Assembly: GCA_965603095.1 (NCBI GenBank)
Contig: CBFDBQ010000014.1
Span: 1-39,492, forward strand
Length of the DNA: 39,492 nt
DNA from: DAOVVL01 sp965603095
Lineage (GTDB): Bacteria; Pseudomonadota; Alphaproteobacteria; Rhodospirillales; Magnetovibrionaceae
Reading direction: 5' to 3'
Shown: piece after piece, positions 31,747-39,492 of the stretch
Numbering within the stretch: position 1 is the stretch's first letter
How the letters are laid out: each line of letters begins with the position of its first letter
Notes under the pieces: generated by a model
Told to the model about the DNA's origin: nothing
Database searches by the model: none
What the model saw: only the letters and a program-made list of their open reading frames with translations
Translations under genes and position numbers: made by a program

Positions 31747-33255
31747 TTAATATGCTTTGGCGAAAATTGCATCAACAGTGGCGGGCTTGCCGGTTATAAC
31801 GCAAACACCTTCAACGCCATCTTGGTCATAGGGAAGGCAGCGAATAGTAACGGAAAACTTTTTCAACTGCTCTTCAGTTTTTGCATCGCCGCACCATTTT
31901 GCCCGAACAAAACCAAGCTTGGATGGATCTTCGGTATCAAAATATTCCTTGAATGCAGCAAAGTCAGATATCCCGGTTTCGAGGCGTTCACCCTGAAGGG
32001 TAGCCGCATCATCAAACAGTTGCTTTTGTATTGCTTCAAGGTGCTCCGGAACCGCACCAACAAACACATCCATGTCTTCTGGGGCTTTGGCGTATATATC
32101 GGTACGCCGGGTTACCATGACAGAACTTTTTTCAAGGTCCTTTGGCCCCAATTCAACAATTAAAGGAACACCTTTTTTAATCCAGCCCCAGCGTTTTTCA
32201 CCGGTGTTGATATCGCGGGTATCAACATGGGCGCGCACTGCTTCGCCGAATACGTTTTCTGCATTCAGGCGTTTTGCCAATTCAGCTGCCGCCGGGCTCA
32301 CCACCGCTGCGGTTTCTTCGTCTCGGGCTATTGGCAATATCACAATTTGATGTGGGGCTACGGTTGGTGGTACGCGCAGGCCATCATCATCACCGTGGGT
32401 CATTATTAGCGCACCAATCATCCGGGTCGAAACGCCCCATGATGTTGTGTAGACGAATTCTTCCGAACCGTCTTTTGCCTGATATTTTATGTTTGCGGCC
32501 TTGGCAAAGTTTTGACCAAGAAAATGCGAAGTTCCGGCTTGTAATGCTTTGCCGTCTTGCATAATTGCTTCGATGGTGTGGGTTTCAACCGCACCGGGGA
32601 AACGTTCTGATTCTGATTTTTCTCCGGGGATTACCGGAATAGATAACCATTCTTCGGCCAACTGCTTGTAAACCTCAAGCATGGTTTCGGTTTCCTCGCG
32701 GGCCTCGGCTTCGGTTGCGTGTGCGGTGTGGCCTTCTTGCCAAAGAAATTCAGAAGTACGCAAAAACATACGCGGGCGCATTTCCCAGCGCACAACATTG
32801 GCCCACTGGTTAATTTTAACTGGCAGATCACGATATGAACGTATCCATTTGGCAAAGCTTTCACCAATCATGGCTTCCGATGTTGGACGAATTACCAACG
32901 GGCTTTCAAGCTTGCCATCGGGGACTAGCTTGCCATCTTTTTCCACCAACCGGTGGTGGGTAACTACGGCCATTTCCTTGGCAAATCCTTCAACGTGGGA
33001 AGCTTCTTTTTCGATTAGTTCAAGCGGAATAAAAATTGGGAAATAACAATTTTCATGCCCGGTCTCACGAATGCGTTGATCGAGCCTGCGTTGCAACCGT
33101 TCCCAGATACCATAACCCCACGGCTTAATAACCATGCAGCCGCGCACACCTGAATTTTCTGCCATGTCGGCTTCTTTGATTACTTCTTGATACCATGCGG
33201 GAAAATCTTCGGCCCGGGTAATACGGATGGCTGTTTTTTTAGCGTTCTTAGACAT
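31747..33255 (-). CDS. proS: Prolyl-tRNA synthetase (archaeal/eukaryotic-like type)
   Basis: A 502-residue class II synthetase. Motif 2 contains Arg-Trp-Glu-Met-Arg-Pro-Arg-Met-Phe-Leu-Arg-Thr-Ser-Glu-Phe-Leu-Trp-Gln-Glu-Gly. Upstream are Gly-Phe-Ala-Lys-Glu-Met and Arg-Pro-Thr-Ser-Glu. The length, the lack of an editing insertion between motifs 2 and 3, and a C-terminal domain ending in Ala-Lys-Ala-Tyr mark the archaeal/eukaryotic-like ProRS found in some bacteria instead of the long bacterial form. It heads a two-gene unit with the UbiA gene. No ribosome site of note is seen at ATG 33255. Confidence 0.93.
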   Translation of the reverse strand: MSKNAKKTAIRITRAEDFPAWYQEVIKEADMAENSGVRGCMVIKPWGYGIWERLQRRLDQRIRETGHENCYFPIFIPLELIEKEASHVEGFAKEMAVVTHHRLVEKDGKLVPDGKLESPLVIRPTSEAMIGESFAKWIRSYRDLPVKINQWANVVRWEMRPRMFLRTSEFLWQEGHTAHATEAEAREETETMLEVYKQLAEEWLSIPVIPGEKSESERFPGAVETHTIEAIMQDGKALQAGTSHFLGQNFAKAANIKYQAKDGSEEFVYTTSWGVSTRMIGALIMTHGDDDGLRVPPTVAPHQIVILPIARDEETAAVVSPAAAELAKRLNAENVFGEAVRAHVDTRDINTGEKRWGWIKKGVPLIVELGPKDLEKSSVMVTRRTDIYAKAPEDMDVFVGAVPEHLEAIQKQLFDDAATLQGERLETGISDFAAFKEYFDTEDPSKLGFVRAKWCGDAKTEEQLKKFSVTIRCLPYDQDGVEGVCVITGKPATVDAIFAKAY

Positions 33256-33673
33256 GGCGGTTTATGGCTTTCTATTATCAGGTCTTGCCCTATGGGTCTT
33301 TATAGTCAAGGTATCGGGTATAGCCCACATGAAATCAAGGGGGAAAGGTGCGTTTTTATGAGCATTTTGGCCCAGTCCACATTCACATGGTTTACCAGCC
33401 CATAGCCATATGGTTTGCCAGCCCATAGCCATATGGTTTGCAAGGCAAAAAATAGGTAAAAATATAGCTTTTAAGCCTATCTGGTCATGGACATATTGCC
33501 CCTTATCTAGTATCCATCACGACAATAATATGGCATTAATCCGCTATCCTTTGGGGGGATACGGTAGCTGAAATAATAGGGATTTTTCAGCATTTTATGC
33601 CTTAAGGTATGTTTAATCGGGGGTATTAAAAAGTAGGCTTTTCGTGGGGGGAAGCTAAAGGAGCGATTTAAAG
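33256..33673. other. Intergenic region between proS and the FAH gene
   Basis: 418 bases with no gene seen. It carries the promoters of both divergent genes, a tandem repeat (33387-33445), and a hairpin-prone stretch near 33551-33570 (GCTATCC with GGATAC/GGTAGC). A few G-runs lie just before the FAH start, with AAAGGAG at 33657-33663. Confidence 0.5.
33387..33443. repeat. Tandem repeat, 23-bp period
   Basis: A 23-base unit beginning ATGGTTTRCCAGCCCATA occurs at 33387-33409 and 33410-33432, with one base different, followed by a partial third copy from 33433. Each unit contains a CCATATGG palindrome at the junction. Confidence 0.8.
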
Positions 33674-34858
33674 ATGTTTCCCAATATTACCGCAGCCAAC
33701 ACCATGCCAGCAGACGGTTATGCCGGAACCCTTATTGGGCGCGCATGGTTTCCTGGTTTGAACCCCGGCCCATGTGTGGTCGTTATTCGCGAAGATGGTG
33801 TTCACAATATTTCAGGCACCGTTCCTACAATGTCAGAATTATTGAATGACCGTCAGCCCATTGCTACCGCCATCAAGGCTACGCGCAATTGCGTTAACCT
33901 GGGCAGTGTGGATGAGGTTCTTGCTAACTCAACCCCCGATACCCGCGATCCATTAAAACCATATTTCCTTTCACCCATCGATTTACAGGCGGTTAAGGCT
34001 TGCGGCATGACATATGCAAAAAGCATCCTACTTCGCGTTATTGAAGAACACGCCCAAGGTGATGCTAAAAAGGAAAAGGAAATCCGTAAAACCCTTGAAG
34101 GTGAAATAGGTGGCGAAATAGCAACCGTTGAACCGGGCTCGGAAGAAGCAAAAGATCTAAAAAAAGCTCTTATTGGTATGGGGCTGTGGTCACAATATCT
34201 AGAAGCCGGCATCGGGCCGTATGTTGAAGTATTTACCAAGGCACAGCCACTTTCTTCTGTTGGTTCAGGCTCTGAAATTGGAATTCATTCAGAATCCAGA
34301 TGGAGCCATTCTGAACCCGAAGCAGTAATTATAACCAATGCAGATGGCAGGCCAGTTGGTGCAACGCTGGGTAATGACGTCAACCTTCATGATGTTGAAG
34401 AATTAGGTTCGTTATACCTTAGTCGCGCTAAAGACAACAATGGCTCTTGTGCCATCGGCCCGTTTATTCGTTTTTTTGATAATACATTCTCTCTCGAAGA
34501 TACCGAGAACATGAGCATCACCATAACAATCGAACGCGAAGATGGTTTTATGTTAACCGAAACTTTCTCTACCGCAGAAATGACCCGCGAAATGAGCGAG
34601 CTGGTTGGCCAGACCCTGAACAGAAACCATCAGTACCCCGATGGATTAGCCTTGTTTACTGGAACAATGTATTTCCCGGCGCATGCTTCGGCAGGGGAAG
34701 GTGAGCGCTTTACCCACAAGGTTGGTGATGTTGTAACAATTTCATCTCCACAACTAGGCAAGCTGGTTAACCGAGTAAACACCTCGGATAAGTTGCCGCC
34801 ATGGAACTTTGGCATTGCTGATCTGATGAACAACTTGGCCCACCGCCATCTGTTCTGA
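33674..34858 (+). CDS. Fumarylacetoacetate hydrolase-family protein (AraD1-like)
   Basis: A 394-residue soluble protein of the FAH fold. The C-terminal half shows the metal-site region: Gly-Pro-Tyr-Val-Glu-Val, then Gly-Ser-Gly-Ser-Glu-Ile-Gly, Trp-Ser-His-Ser-Glu-Pro-Glu, and Gly-Asn-Asp-Val-Asn-Leu-His-Asp-Val-Glu. The length and these motifs resemble AraD1-like dehydratases acting on 2-keto-3-deoxy sugar acids, more than the 200-300-residue fumarylpyruvate hydrolases. AAAGGAG is 10 bases before ATG. A clean terminator follows, so it is its own unit. No sugar-acid dehydrogenase lies beside it, so the substrate stays open. Confidence 0.8.
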   Translation: MFPNITAANTMPADGYAGTLIGRAWFPGLNPGPCVVVIREDGVHNISGTVPTMSELLNDRQPIATAIKATRNCVNLGSVDEVLANSTPDTRDPLKPYFLSPIDLQAVKACGMTYAKSILLRVIEEHAQGDAKKEKEIRKTLEGEIGGEIATVEPGSEEAKDLKKALIGMGLWSQYLEAGIGPYVEVFTKAQPLSSVGSGSEIGIHSESRWSHSEPEAVIITNADGRPVGATLGNDVNLHDVEELGSLYLSRAKDNNGSCAIGPFIRFFDNTFSLEDTENMSITITIEREDGFMLTETFSTAEMTREMSELVGQTLNRNHQYPDGLALFTGTMYFPAHASAGEGERFTHKVGDVVTISSPQLGKLVNRVNTSDKLPPWNFGIADLMNNLAHRHLF

Positions 34859-34886
34859 TTTAAGACAGCATTTTGAGGTTTGATTT

Positions 34887-34926
34887 AAAGCCTGCCCACG
34901 CAAGGTATTAGTGGGCAGGCTTTTTT
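34887..34926 (+). terminator. Strong terminator after the FAH gene
   Basis: A perfect 12-bp stem, AAGCCTGCCCAC (34888-34899) with GTGGGCAGGCTT (34911-34922), is followed by a run of Ts. Confidence 0.9.
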
Positions 34927-35055
34927 CAACCCCAAGATTTATGATTTAAGTTTTATACTGGAAATACTTACATATTGGCTGGTATAGTCACCATGGTGGA
35001 AAAAGCCCTGAAACAACGGATAAAAATAATCCCACCACATTAAAATGGGAATTTT

Positions 35056-36054
35056 ATGACTGGGATGATGTTCAAGCCCGGAACTGCTTTTGCGGCAGTT
35101 CTATTTATTTGCACCATTATTTTAATGCCAGAGCAATCGCGCGCGCAAAGCAGCGAAAAGAACTTTATTGCCATAGGTACCGGTAGCGTAACCGGGGTTT
35201 ATTATCCAGCTGGCGGGTCAATCTGTCATTTGCTTAATCGGGGCAGGCGCACACATGGAATTCGCTGTTCAGTGGAAAGCTCGTCTGGTTCGGTAGAAAA
35301 CATTAATAATATTCGCGCCAATGAAATTGATTTTGGCGTGGTTCAGTCAGATGCTCAATATCAATCGGTAAACGGCCTTTCTAGTTTTGCCAAAGATGGC
35401 CCCTATGACGGGCTTCGTTCCGTTATGTCGTTGTATTTTGAAGCATTCACCCTAGCTGTGCGTTCTGATAGCAATATAAACTCGATTAATGATTTAGTAG
35501 GAAAGCGAGTTAACATAGGAAACATTGGTTCCGGCCAGCGCAGTACAATGGACATCGTTATGCTTGCCATGGGGTGGACGGAAAATACCTTTGCAGAGGT
35601 TCATGAATTAAAAGCATCGGAACAATCACGCGCACTTTGTGACGGCACCATTGATGCAATGGTTTATACCGCTGGCCACCCTAATGCATCGATTAAAGAA
35701 GCAACCTCCCTTTGTGATAGCGGTTTAGTTGACGTCGGAGGAGAGGAAATATCTGAACTAGTTGCAAATAATGATTATTATTCTTTTGTTACAATTCCCG
35801 GCGGCATGTATCGCGGAACCAATTCCAACACAAACACATTTGGTGTTGGTGCAACCTTGGTAACTAGCGCCAATATGAGCGAAGGAGTTGTTTATGAGAT
35901 GGTCAAGGCGGTTTTTGATAACATTGAAACGTTCCGCGAGCTTCACCCTGCATTTTCAGAGGTTGATCCGGTTAAAATGGCTGCTGAGGGCTTGAGCGCA
36001 CCTCTTCACGCAGGTGCTATAAAATATTACCGGGAAAAGGGTATTATTAAATAA
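35056..36054 (+). CDS. TAXI-type TRAP solute-binding protein
   Basis: A 332-residue periplasmic binding protein with a signal peptide (cut near Ser-Arg-Ala-Gln, residues 29-31). The TAXI family start, Ile-Ala-Ile-Gly-Thr-Gly-Ser-Val-Thr-Gly-Val-Tyr-Tyr-Pro-Ala-Gly-Gly, is at about 38-54, and Phe-Gly-Val-Val-Gln-Ser-Asp-Ala follows near 97-104. TAXI proteins normally work with a fused TRAP permease, but none is beside it; the neighbours are an FAH-family enzyme and soeC. GGGAA precedes ATG 35056. Ligand unknown; glutamate or other small acids are typical of the few known cases. Confidence 0.88.
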   Translation: MTGMMFKPGTAFAAVLFICTIILMPEQSRAQSSEKNFIAIGTGSVTGVYYPAGGSICHLLNRGRRTHGIRCSVESSSGSVENINNIRANEIDFGVVQSDAQYQSVNGLSSFAKDGPYDGLRSVMSLYFEAFTLAVRSDSNINSINDLVGKRVNIGNIGSGQRSTMDIVMLAMGWTENTFAEVHELKASEQSRALCDGTIDAMVYTAGHPNASIKEATSLCDSGLVDVGGEEISELVANNDYYSFVTIPGGMYRGTNSNTNTFGVGATLVTSANMSEGVVYEMVKAVFDNIETFRELHPAFSEVDPVKMAAEGLSAPLHAGAIKYYREKGIIK

Positions 36055-36070
36055 TACTTAGGCATTGCCA

Positions 36071-37015
36071 TTAGACCGAAGTGGCACCGTAATAAAGATT
36101 AACAGTGTGTTTTGCTTCGGCAAAAAACAACCAACGCTCAACCGCAATCCCAACGATGGCCGACATAACCGCTACAACCGCACTTATGGTGCTGGGCGTT
36201 CCTTCTGAAAGGTATGCCATCAGGCTAAGCGCCAGAGGTATAACAAAAAGTGTTATGTATGAAATTAGGCGAAGCTTGTCAGCATGTTTGCGTGCAACAA
36301 TAAAACCCATTTCTTTCATTAGATAATTTGCCGAATTGTGTGGTGGATCTAGAGGTGTAATTTCTGCACCATCTACCGCAATTGCTGAACTTGGCGTTGC
36401 TAGGCTTTTGCTGGTGGAAATAAAACGCCAGTAAACATATTTAACAACCCATGCAATGGCGATTGCAAAAATTACCATTCCATGTACCGCACGGGCGCGT
36501 TCATCAAAAACCATAAGTAGCGCACTCAACAATAGCGATCCGGTCATAATGCTTAACGTTATATAACCGGGAAGCGTCCAGCAATTTGCCCATTGGTGAA
36601 TAGTTTTAAGCGAACGATAAATCATGGCGGTAGCAACAACCGTTAACATTGCCAGCAACGCGCTAACAATTCCCATAACACCCCAAAACCCTTGGGTGGT
36701 TTCAAGAAAAACCCAACCGATACCCAAAAGCCCTGCCGGAATAAAAGTAACAATGGCAAGCACACCTTCACGCGAAAGCCAACTTGAACGCCATTGGCTA
36801 ATGGCGCGCCAAGCCCGTTCGGGATGGCCAAGATGAAATGTCGATGAAAGTAATCCTATGGTCACAAGGCCAAGGGCAATAAATAATCCGCTAAATCCAA
36901 ACCAACGCTCTTCAGGTAATATTCCGGCAGCGCCAAAAATACCCATCAATGCCAACAGGCCGTAACCGGCACCAGAGCTAGTGGTAAATAAAATAACTGA
37001 AAACGCTGGATGCAT
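36071..37015 (-). CDS. soeC: Sulfite dehydrogenase membrane anchor (DmsC/NrfD-like)
   Basis: A 314-residue inner-membrane protein of eight or more helices. It opens Met-His-Pro-Ala-Phe-Ser-Val-Ile-Leu-Phe-Thr-Thr and has Leu-Gly-His-Pro-Glu-Arg-Ala-Trp-Arg-Ala and Trp-Arg-Ser-Ser-Trp-Leu-Ser-Arg-Glu-Gly, both typical of DmsC-type anchors. It passes electrons to the quinone pool. It is the last gene of soeA-soeB-soeC. Its stop is 16 bases from the convergent TAXI gene stop. Confidence 0.85.
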   Translation of the reverse strand: MHPAFSVILFTTSSGAGYGLLALMGIFGAAGILPEERWFGFSGLFIALGLVTIGLLSSTFHLGHPERAWRAISQWRSSWLSREGVLAIVTFIPAGLLGIGWVFLETTQGFWGVMGIVSALLAMLTVVATAMIYRSLKTIHQWANCWTLPGYITLSIMTGSLLLSALLMVFDERARAVHGMVIFAIAIAWVVKYVYWRFISTSKSLATPSSAIAVDGAEITPLDPPHNSANYLMKEMGFIVARKHADKLRLISYITLFVIPLALSLMAYLSEGTPSTISAVVAVMSAIVGIAVERWLFFAEAKHTVNLYYGATSV

Positions 37016-37047
37016 ATTTCTTAACCTTTTTCTTTAGTAAGTACTGT

Positions 37048-37107
37048 GCGCTCTACTCCTCGCACAAAAAATAAGTCGCGTTCTACTCCTCGCGCAAAAA
37101 ATAAAGA
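37048..37107 (-). repeat. 30-bp direct repeat in the soeB-soeC gap
   Basis: Two copies, 37048-37077 and 37078-37107, with a period of exactly 30 and few differences. On the coding strand each reads ...TTTTTTGYGCGAGGAGTAGA..., so an SD-like GAGGAG is present twice upstream of soeC, in addition to AAGG next to its ATG. The upstream end abuts the palindrome CGCGCTAGCGCG that contains the soeB stop codon and a following T-rich stretch. Confidence 0.75.
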
Positions 37108-37112
37108 GCGCG

Positions 37113-37856
37113 CTAGCGCGATAGCGTGTTGTCCACCCACGAAAGGAATCCCTTGCGCGGGCTTACTGCTTCTAATTGTTTTTCGGCACCGATATTAGAT
37201 GCTTCAACCCGCCTAGCGCGTGGCGGCAGGTAACTGTTGGTTGGTTTGTAGCCAAGTTCCGGCATTAACGGACGTCCGGCGCGTTCGGCAACAAGCCTAG
37301 ATACATCTGAATCAGGATCAGATAAATCGCCAAAATGACGCGCGCCTGCCGGGCAGGTAAGTACGCATGCTGGTTTGTGGTCTTCGGGGTCAAGAGTTTC
37401 GTTGTAAATACGATCAATGCAAAGGGTGCATTTTTTCATCACCCCTTCGTCTTCATCAAATTCACGCGCACCATATGGGCAAGCCCAGCTGCATAGTTTG
37501 CAACCGATACATTTATCGGTATTTACCAAAACAATTCCGTCTTCGACGCGTTTATAGCTGGCACCTGTTGGGCACACGGTAACACAAGCAGCATTTTCAC
37601 AGTGCAGGCATGAACGGGGGAAATTAACCGTTATACCCGGGTTGGTTTTTCCGCGCTTTACCTCAAACGAATGCACACGGTTAAACCAAACCCCATCTGG
37701 TTTTTTGCCGTAAGGGTTTTGATCGGTTAATGGTGCCATGTGGCCACCGGTGTTCCATTCTTTGCAGTTGGTAGCACAGGCATGACAGCCGACACAGGTA
37801 TCAAGGTCAATTACCAGACCTAGCTTTTTATTAGTTGCTTGGGGGAGGGATGTCAT
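37113..37856 (-). CDS. soeB: Sulfite dehydrogenase iron-sulfur subunit
   Basis: A 247-residue DmsB-type ferredoxin with four Cys clusters: Cys-Val-Gly-Cys-His-Ala-Cys...Cys, Cys-Leu-His-Cys...Cys...Cys-Pro, Cys-Ile-Gly-Cys-Lys-Leu-Cys...Cys-Pro, and Cys-Thr-Leu-Cys...Cys...Cys-Pro, enough for four 4Fe-4S centres. Phrases such as Lys-Glu-Trp-Asn-Thr-Gly-Gly and Val-Trp-Phe-Asn-Arg-Val-His agree with SoeB as remembered, not with DmsB or polysulfide reductase. Its ATG overlaps the soeA stop by 4 bases, indicating coupled translation. Confidence 0.87.
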   Translation of the reverse strand: MTSLPQATNKKLGLVIDLDTCVGCHACATNCKEWNTGGHMAPLTDQNPYGKKPDGVWFNRVHSFEVKRGKTNPGITVNFPRSCLHCENAACVTVCPTGASYKRVEDGIVLVNTDKCIGCKLCSWACPYGAREFDEDEGVMKKCTLCIDRIYNETLDPEDHKPACVLTCPAGARHFGDLSDPDSDVSRLVAERAGRPLMPELGYKPTNSYLPPRARRVEASNIGAEKQLEAVSPRKGFLSWVDNTLSR

Positions 37857-39492
37857 TTCTTCTTGCCCTCCTTTCCGTTCTTAAATTCGGAACCATAGCG
37901 CAAAATGTCCGGCGCCTTTTTCATGCTGGGCGGTCTTTTGATTTCATCAAATTGCGGCCATGTTTCGCCAAATTCTTCCGCGTCTGCTTTTTCAATTTTT
38001 ACACGCACATCAAACCATGCGGCCTGTCCGGTAACCGGATCGGAATTGGAATAGCGATAGCCATCTTCGCGTGGCGGCAATAGTTCGCTGATAATATGGT
38101 TAAGCAAGAAACCTTTTTTAGCTTCGGGAGAATCTTTATCCAAATTCCACGCGCCCGATCGTTTGCCGATGGCGTTCCATGTCCAAACCGTGTTGGGGTT
38201 AACCCCATCCATTAATTTTACCTGCACCTTAATGCGGTTATAGGGGCTAGCAACCCAAACCCAATCATCATCAACAATGCCTTTTTCAGCACCCAGTTCA
38301 TTGCTTATGTAAAGACGGTTTTGATTGGTAATTTGCCTTAGCCACGCATTTTGTGAACCCCAAGAATGATACATATGCATTGGGCGCTGGGTTAACGCGT
38401 GCAGGGGGTATTCATCCAAATCGGTCATGGTTTCTTCTAATGGCTGATACCAGATGGGTAGCGGATCAAAATATGTTTTTATACGCATCCGTTCTGATTC
38501 CGGTGGCTGATGATCACCATGACCTTCGCCCGCCAGCTTGAACGATTGCAATATTTCCGAATACATATGAAAAACAATTTGTTCCTTGGTAACAACGCAA
38601 CCTAATTCATGCGCCCATTCCAAATAGCCCTTGTTGGCCATTTTGTAGTACGTGTGTTCGGGCAAAAATTCATGATGCCAGAAACTTTCGTTTTCAAGAT
38701 ATTTTTCCAACTGTTTGGGGTTGGCGGGGCCACGGCAATCCATATGGTCGCCGTCTTCGTCTTCTAATCGCCAACCAGCTAACAAGCCAACACCGGGCTG
38801 ACGTTCATGGTTTGCAATATAATCGGCATAACCGCCGGGATATTTTGGCGAACCGTCATCATTTACCAACCCTGGAAGCTGCAACCTTGCGCCAATGTCC
38901 AAAAGAACCCCTTGGAACCCGCGAACATCACGGTCGGGTTCAACTATCGGGTAGCGAATTGCATCGGCCGCTGAATGCGGTGATGAAATGGGCCTATCAA
39001 GCAATGAAATGCAATCAAAGCGTTCCAGATATGTAGTGTCAGGCAAAATCAAATCGGAATAAGCCACCATTTCTGAATAATAGGCATCGGAATAAATGAT
39101 GTTAGGTATTTTGTATTCGCCGTTTTCGTCTTTGTCGGTCAACATCTCGATGGTTTTTGAGGTGTTCATGGATGAATTCCAGCTCATGTTGGCCATGAAC
39201 AGCAACAGGGTATCAATTTTATATGGATCACCCTTCCATGCGTTGTGAATAACCATGTGCATCAGGCCGTGGCTGGAAAGCGGGTGTTCCCATGTATAGG
39301 CCTTATCAATACGCACCGCCGAGCCGTCTTCTTTTAATAACAAATCAGCAGGTTCGGTGGGAAAGCCCAAGGCCATGCCGGGCAGGTGAGTACCGGGTTT
39401 TATATGGTCAACCTTGCCGGTTGGTTTGTTGGTGGGCGGAATTGGTTTGGGGAACGGTGCCTTGATACGAAAACCACCGGGAACTTCGATCG
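37853..39492 (-). CDS. soeA: Sulfite dehydrogenase molybdopterin subunit, partial
   Basis: A partial gene: the frame is open to the right edge with no stop, so the start and N-terminal Fe-S and Moco domains lie outside; about 546 codons are in the window. Content fits the molybdopterin oxidoreductase C-terminal half: Asp-Leu-Ile-Leu-Pro-Asp-Thr-Thr-Tyr-Leu-Glu-Arg, then Gly-Ala-Trp-Asn-Leu-Asp, and a typical dinucleotide-binding domain near the end. Phrases like Met-Ala-Asn-Met-Ser-Trp-Asn-Ser-Ser-Met-Asn-Thr match SoeA. The complex would oxidise cytoplasmic sulfite to sulfate and reduce quinone. Thiosulfate or polysulfide reductase is the alternative. Confidence 0.83.
   Translation of the reverse strand, partial: IEVPGGFRIKAPFPKPIPPTNKPTGKVDHIKPGTHLPGMALGFPTEPADLLLKEDGSAVRIDKAYTWEHPLSSHGLMHMVIHNAWKGDPYKIDTLLLFMANMSWNSSMNTSKTIEMLTDKDENGEYKIPNIIYSDAYYSEMVAYSDLILPDTTYLERFDCISLLDRPISSPHSAADAIRYPIVEPDRDVRGFQGVLLDIGARLQLPGLVNDDGSPKYPGGYADYIANHERQPGVGLLAGWRLEDEDGDHMDCRGPANPKQLEKYLENESFWHHEFLPEHTYYKMANKGYLEWAHELGCVVTKEQIVFHMYSEILQSFKLAGEGHGDHQPPESERMRIKTYFDPLPIWYQPLEETMTDLDEYPLHALTQRPMHMYHSWGSQNAWLRQITNQNRLYISNELGAEKGIVDDDWVWVASPYNRIKVQVKLMDGVNPNTVWTWNAIGKRSGAWNLDKDSPEAKKGFLLNHIISELLPPREDGYRYSNSDPVTGQAAWFDVRVKIEKADAEEFGETWPQFDEIKRPPSMKKAPDILRYGSEFKNGKEGKKK

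Overview
The window reads as chromosomal DNA of a free-living, probably marine, alphaproteobacterium. The grounds are a DUF1127 protein, several TRAP transporters, malate thiokinase genes closest to the MtkAB type of serine-cycle alphaproteobacteria, an archaeal/eukaryotic-like (short, about 500-residue) prolyl-tRNA synthetase, and a sulfite dehydrogenase of the SoeABC kind. This placement is inferred from remembered protein families; no database was searched. No rRNA, tRNA, CRISPR array, phage or insertion sequence was seen.

Layout. 1-2408: small genes (DUF1127 protein, cold-shock protein, three short hypothetical proteins of 55, 59 and 76 residues) separated by clear hairpin terminators, plus a decayed fragment of an EamA transporter. 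2472-5313: an intact EamA permease, then a TetR regulator with a frameshifted SAM methyltransferase, divergent from a DUF4345 membrane protein; the shared intergenic region holds a good promoter and palindromic operator. 5527-8524: a complete TRAP transporter (P-Q-M). 8652-10837: a PQQ-type beta-propeller protein and a di-haem lipoprotein cytochrome built from two nearly identical modules. 11202-13354: nickel/cobalt-type transporter, flavin reductase and RpiR regulator, all on the minus strand.

13542-21579 is the most coherent pathway. An N-formylglutamate amidohydrolase-family enzyme, a second TRAP transporter, a glutamine synthetase-like ligase, an aldehyde dehydrogenase and an iron-type alcohol dehydrogenase lie in one direction, divergent from the RpiR gene. 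Together they could import an amino alcohol, gamma-glutamylate it, oxidise alcohol to aldehyde to acid, and release glutamate by hydrolysis. This is an inference from the gene set. 21746-23610 follows with a purine permease and a phosphoribosyltransferase (purine salvage), preceded by a possibly structured leader.

23837-25901 encodes the two subunits of malate-CoA ligase. 25909-27302 is a divergent persulfide dioxygenase-like hydrolase and rhodanese pair. 27379-28788 holds a DUF2478 protein and a DNA/RNA non-specific endonuclease interrupted by an in-frame stop. 28985-33255 is housekeeping: RsmI, an RsmB/NOP2-like rRNA methyltransferase, a UbiA prenyltransferase and ProRS. 33674-36054 encodes an FAH-family enzyme and an orphan TAXI-type TRAP binding protein. 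36071 to the window end is soeCBA on the minus strand, with soeA running off the right edge. Persulfide dioxygenase producing sulfite and SoeABC oxidising sulfite to sulfate would fit one sulfur-oxidation route, although the two loci are separate.
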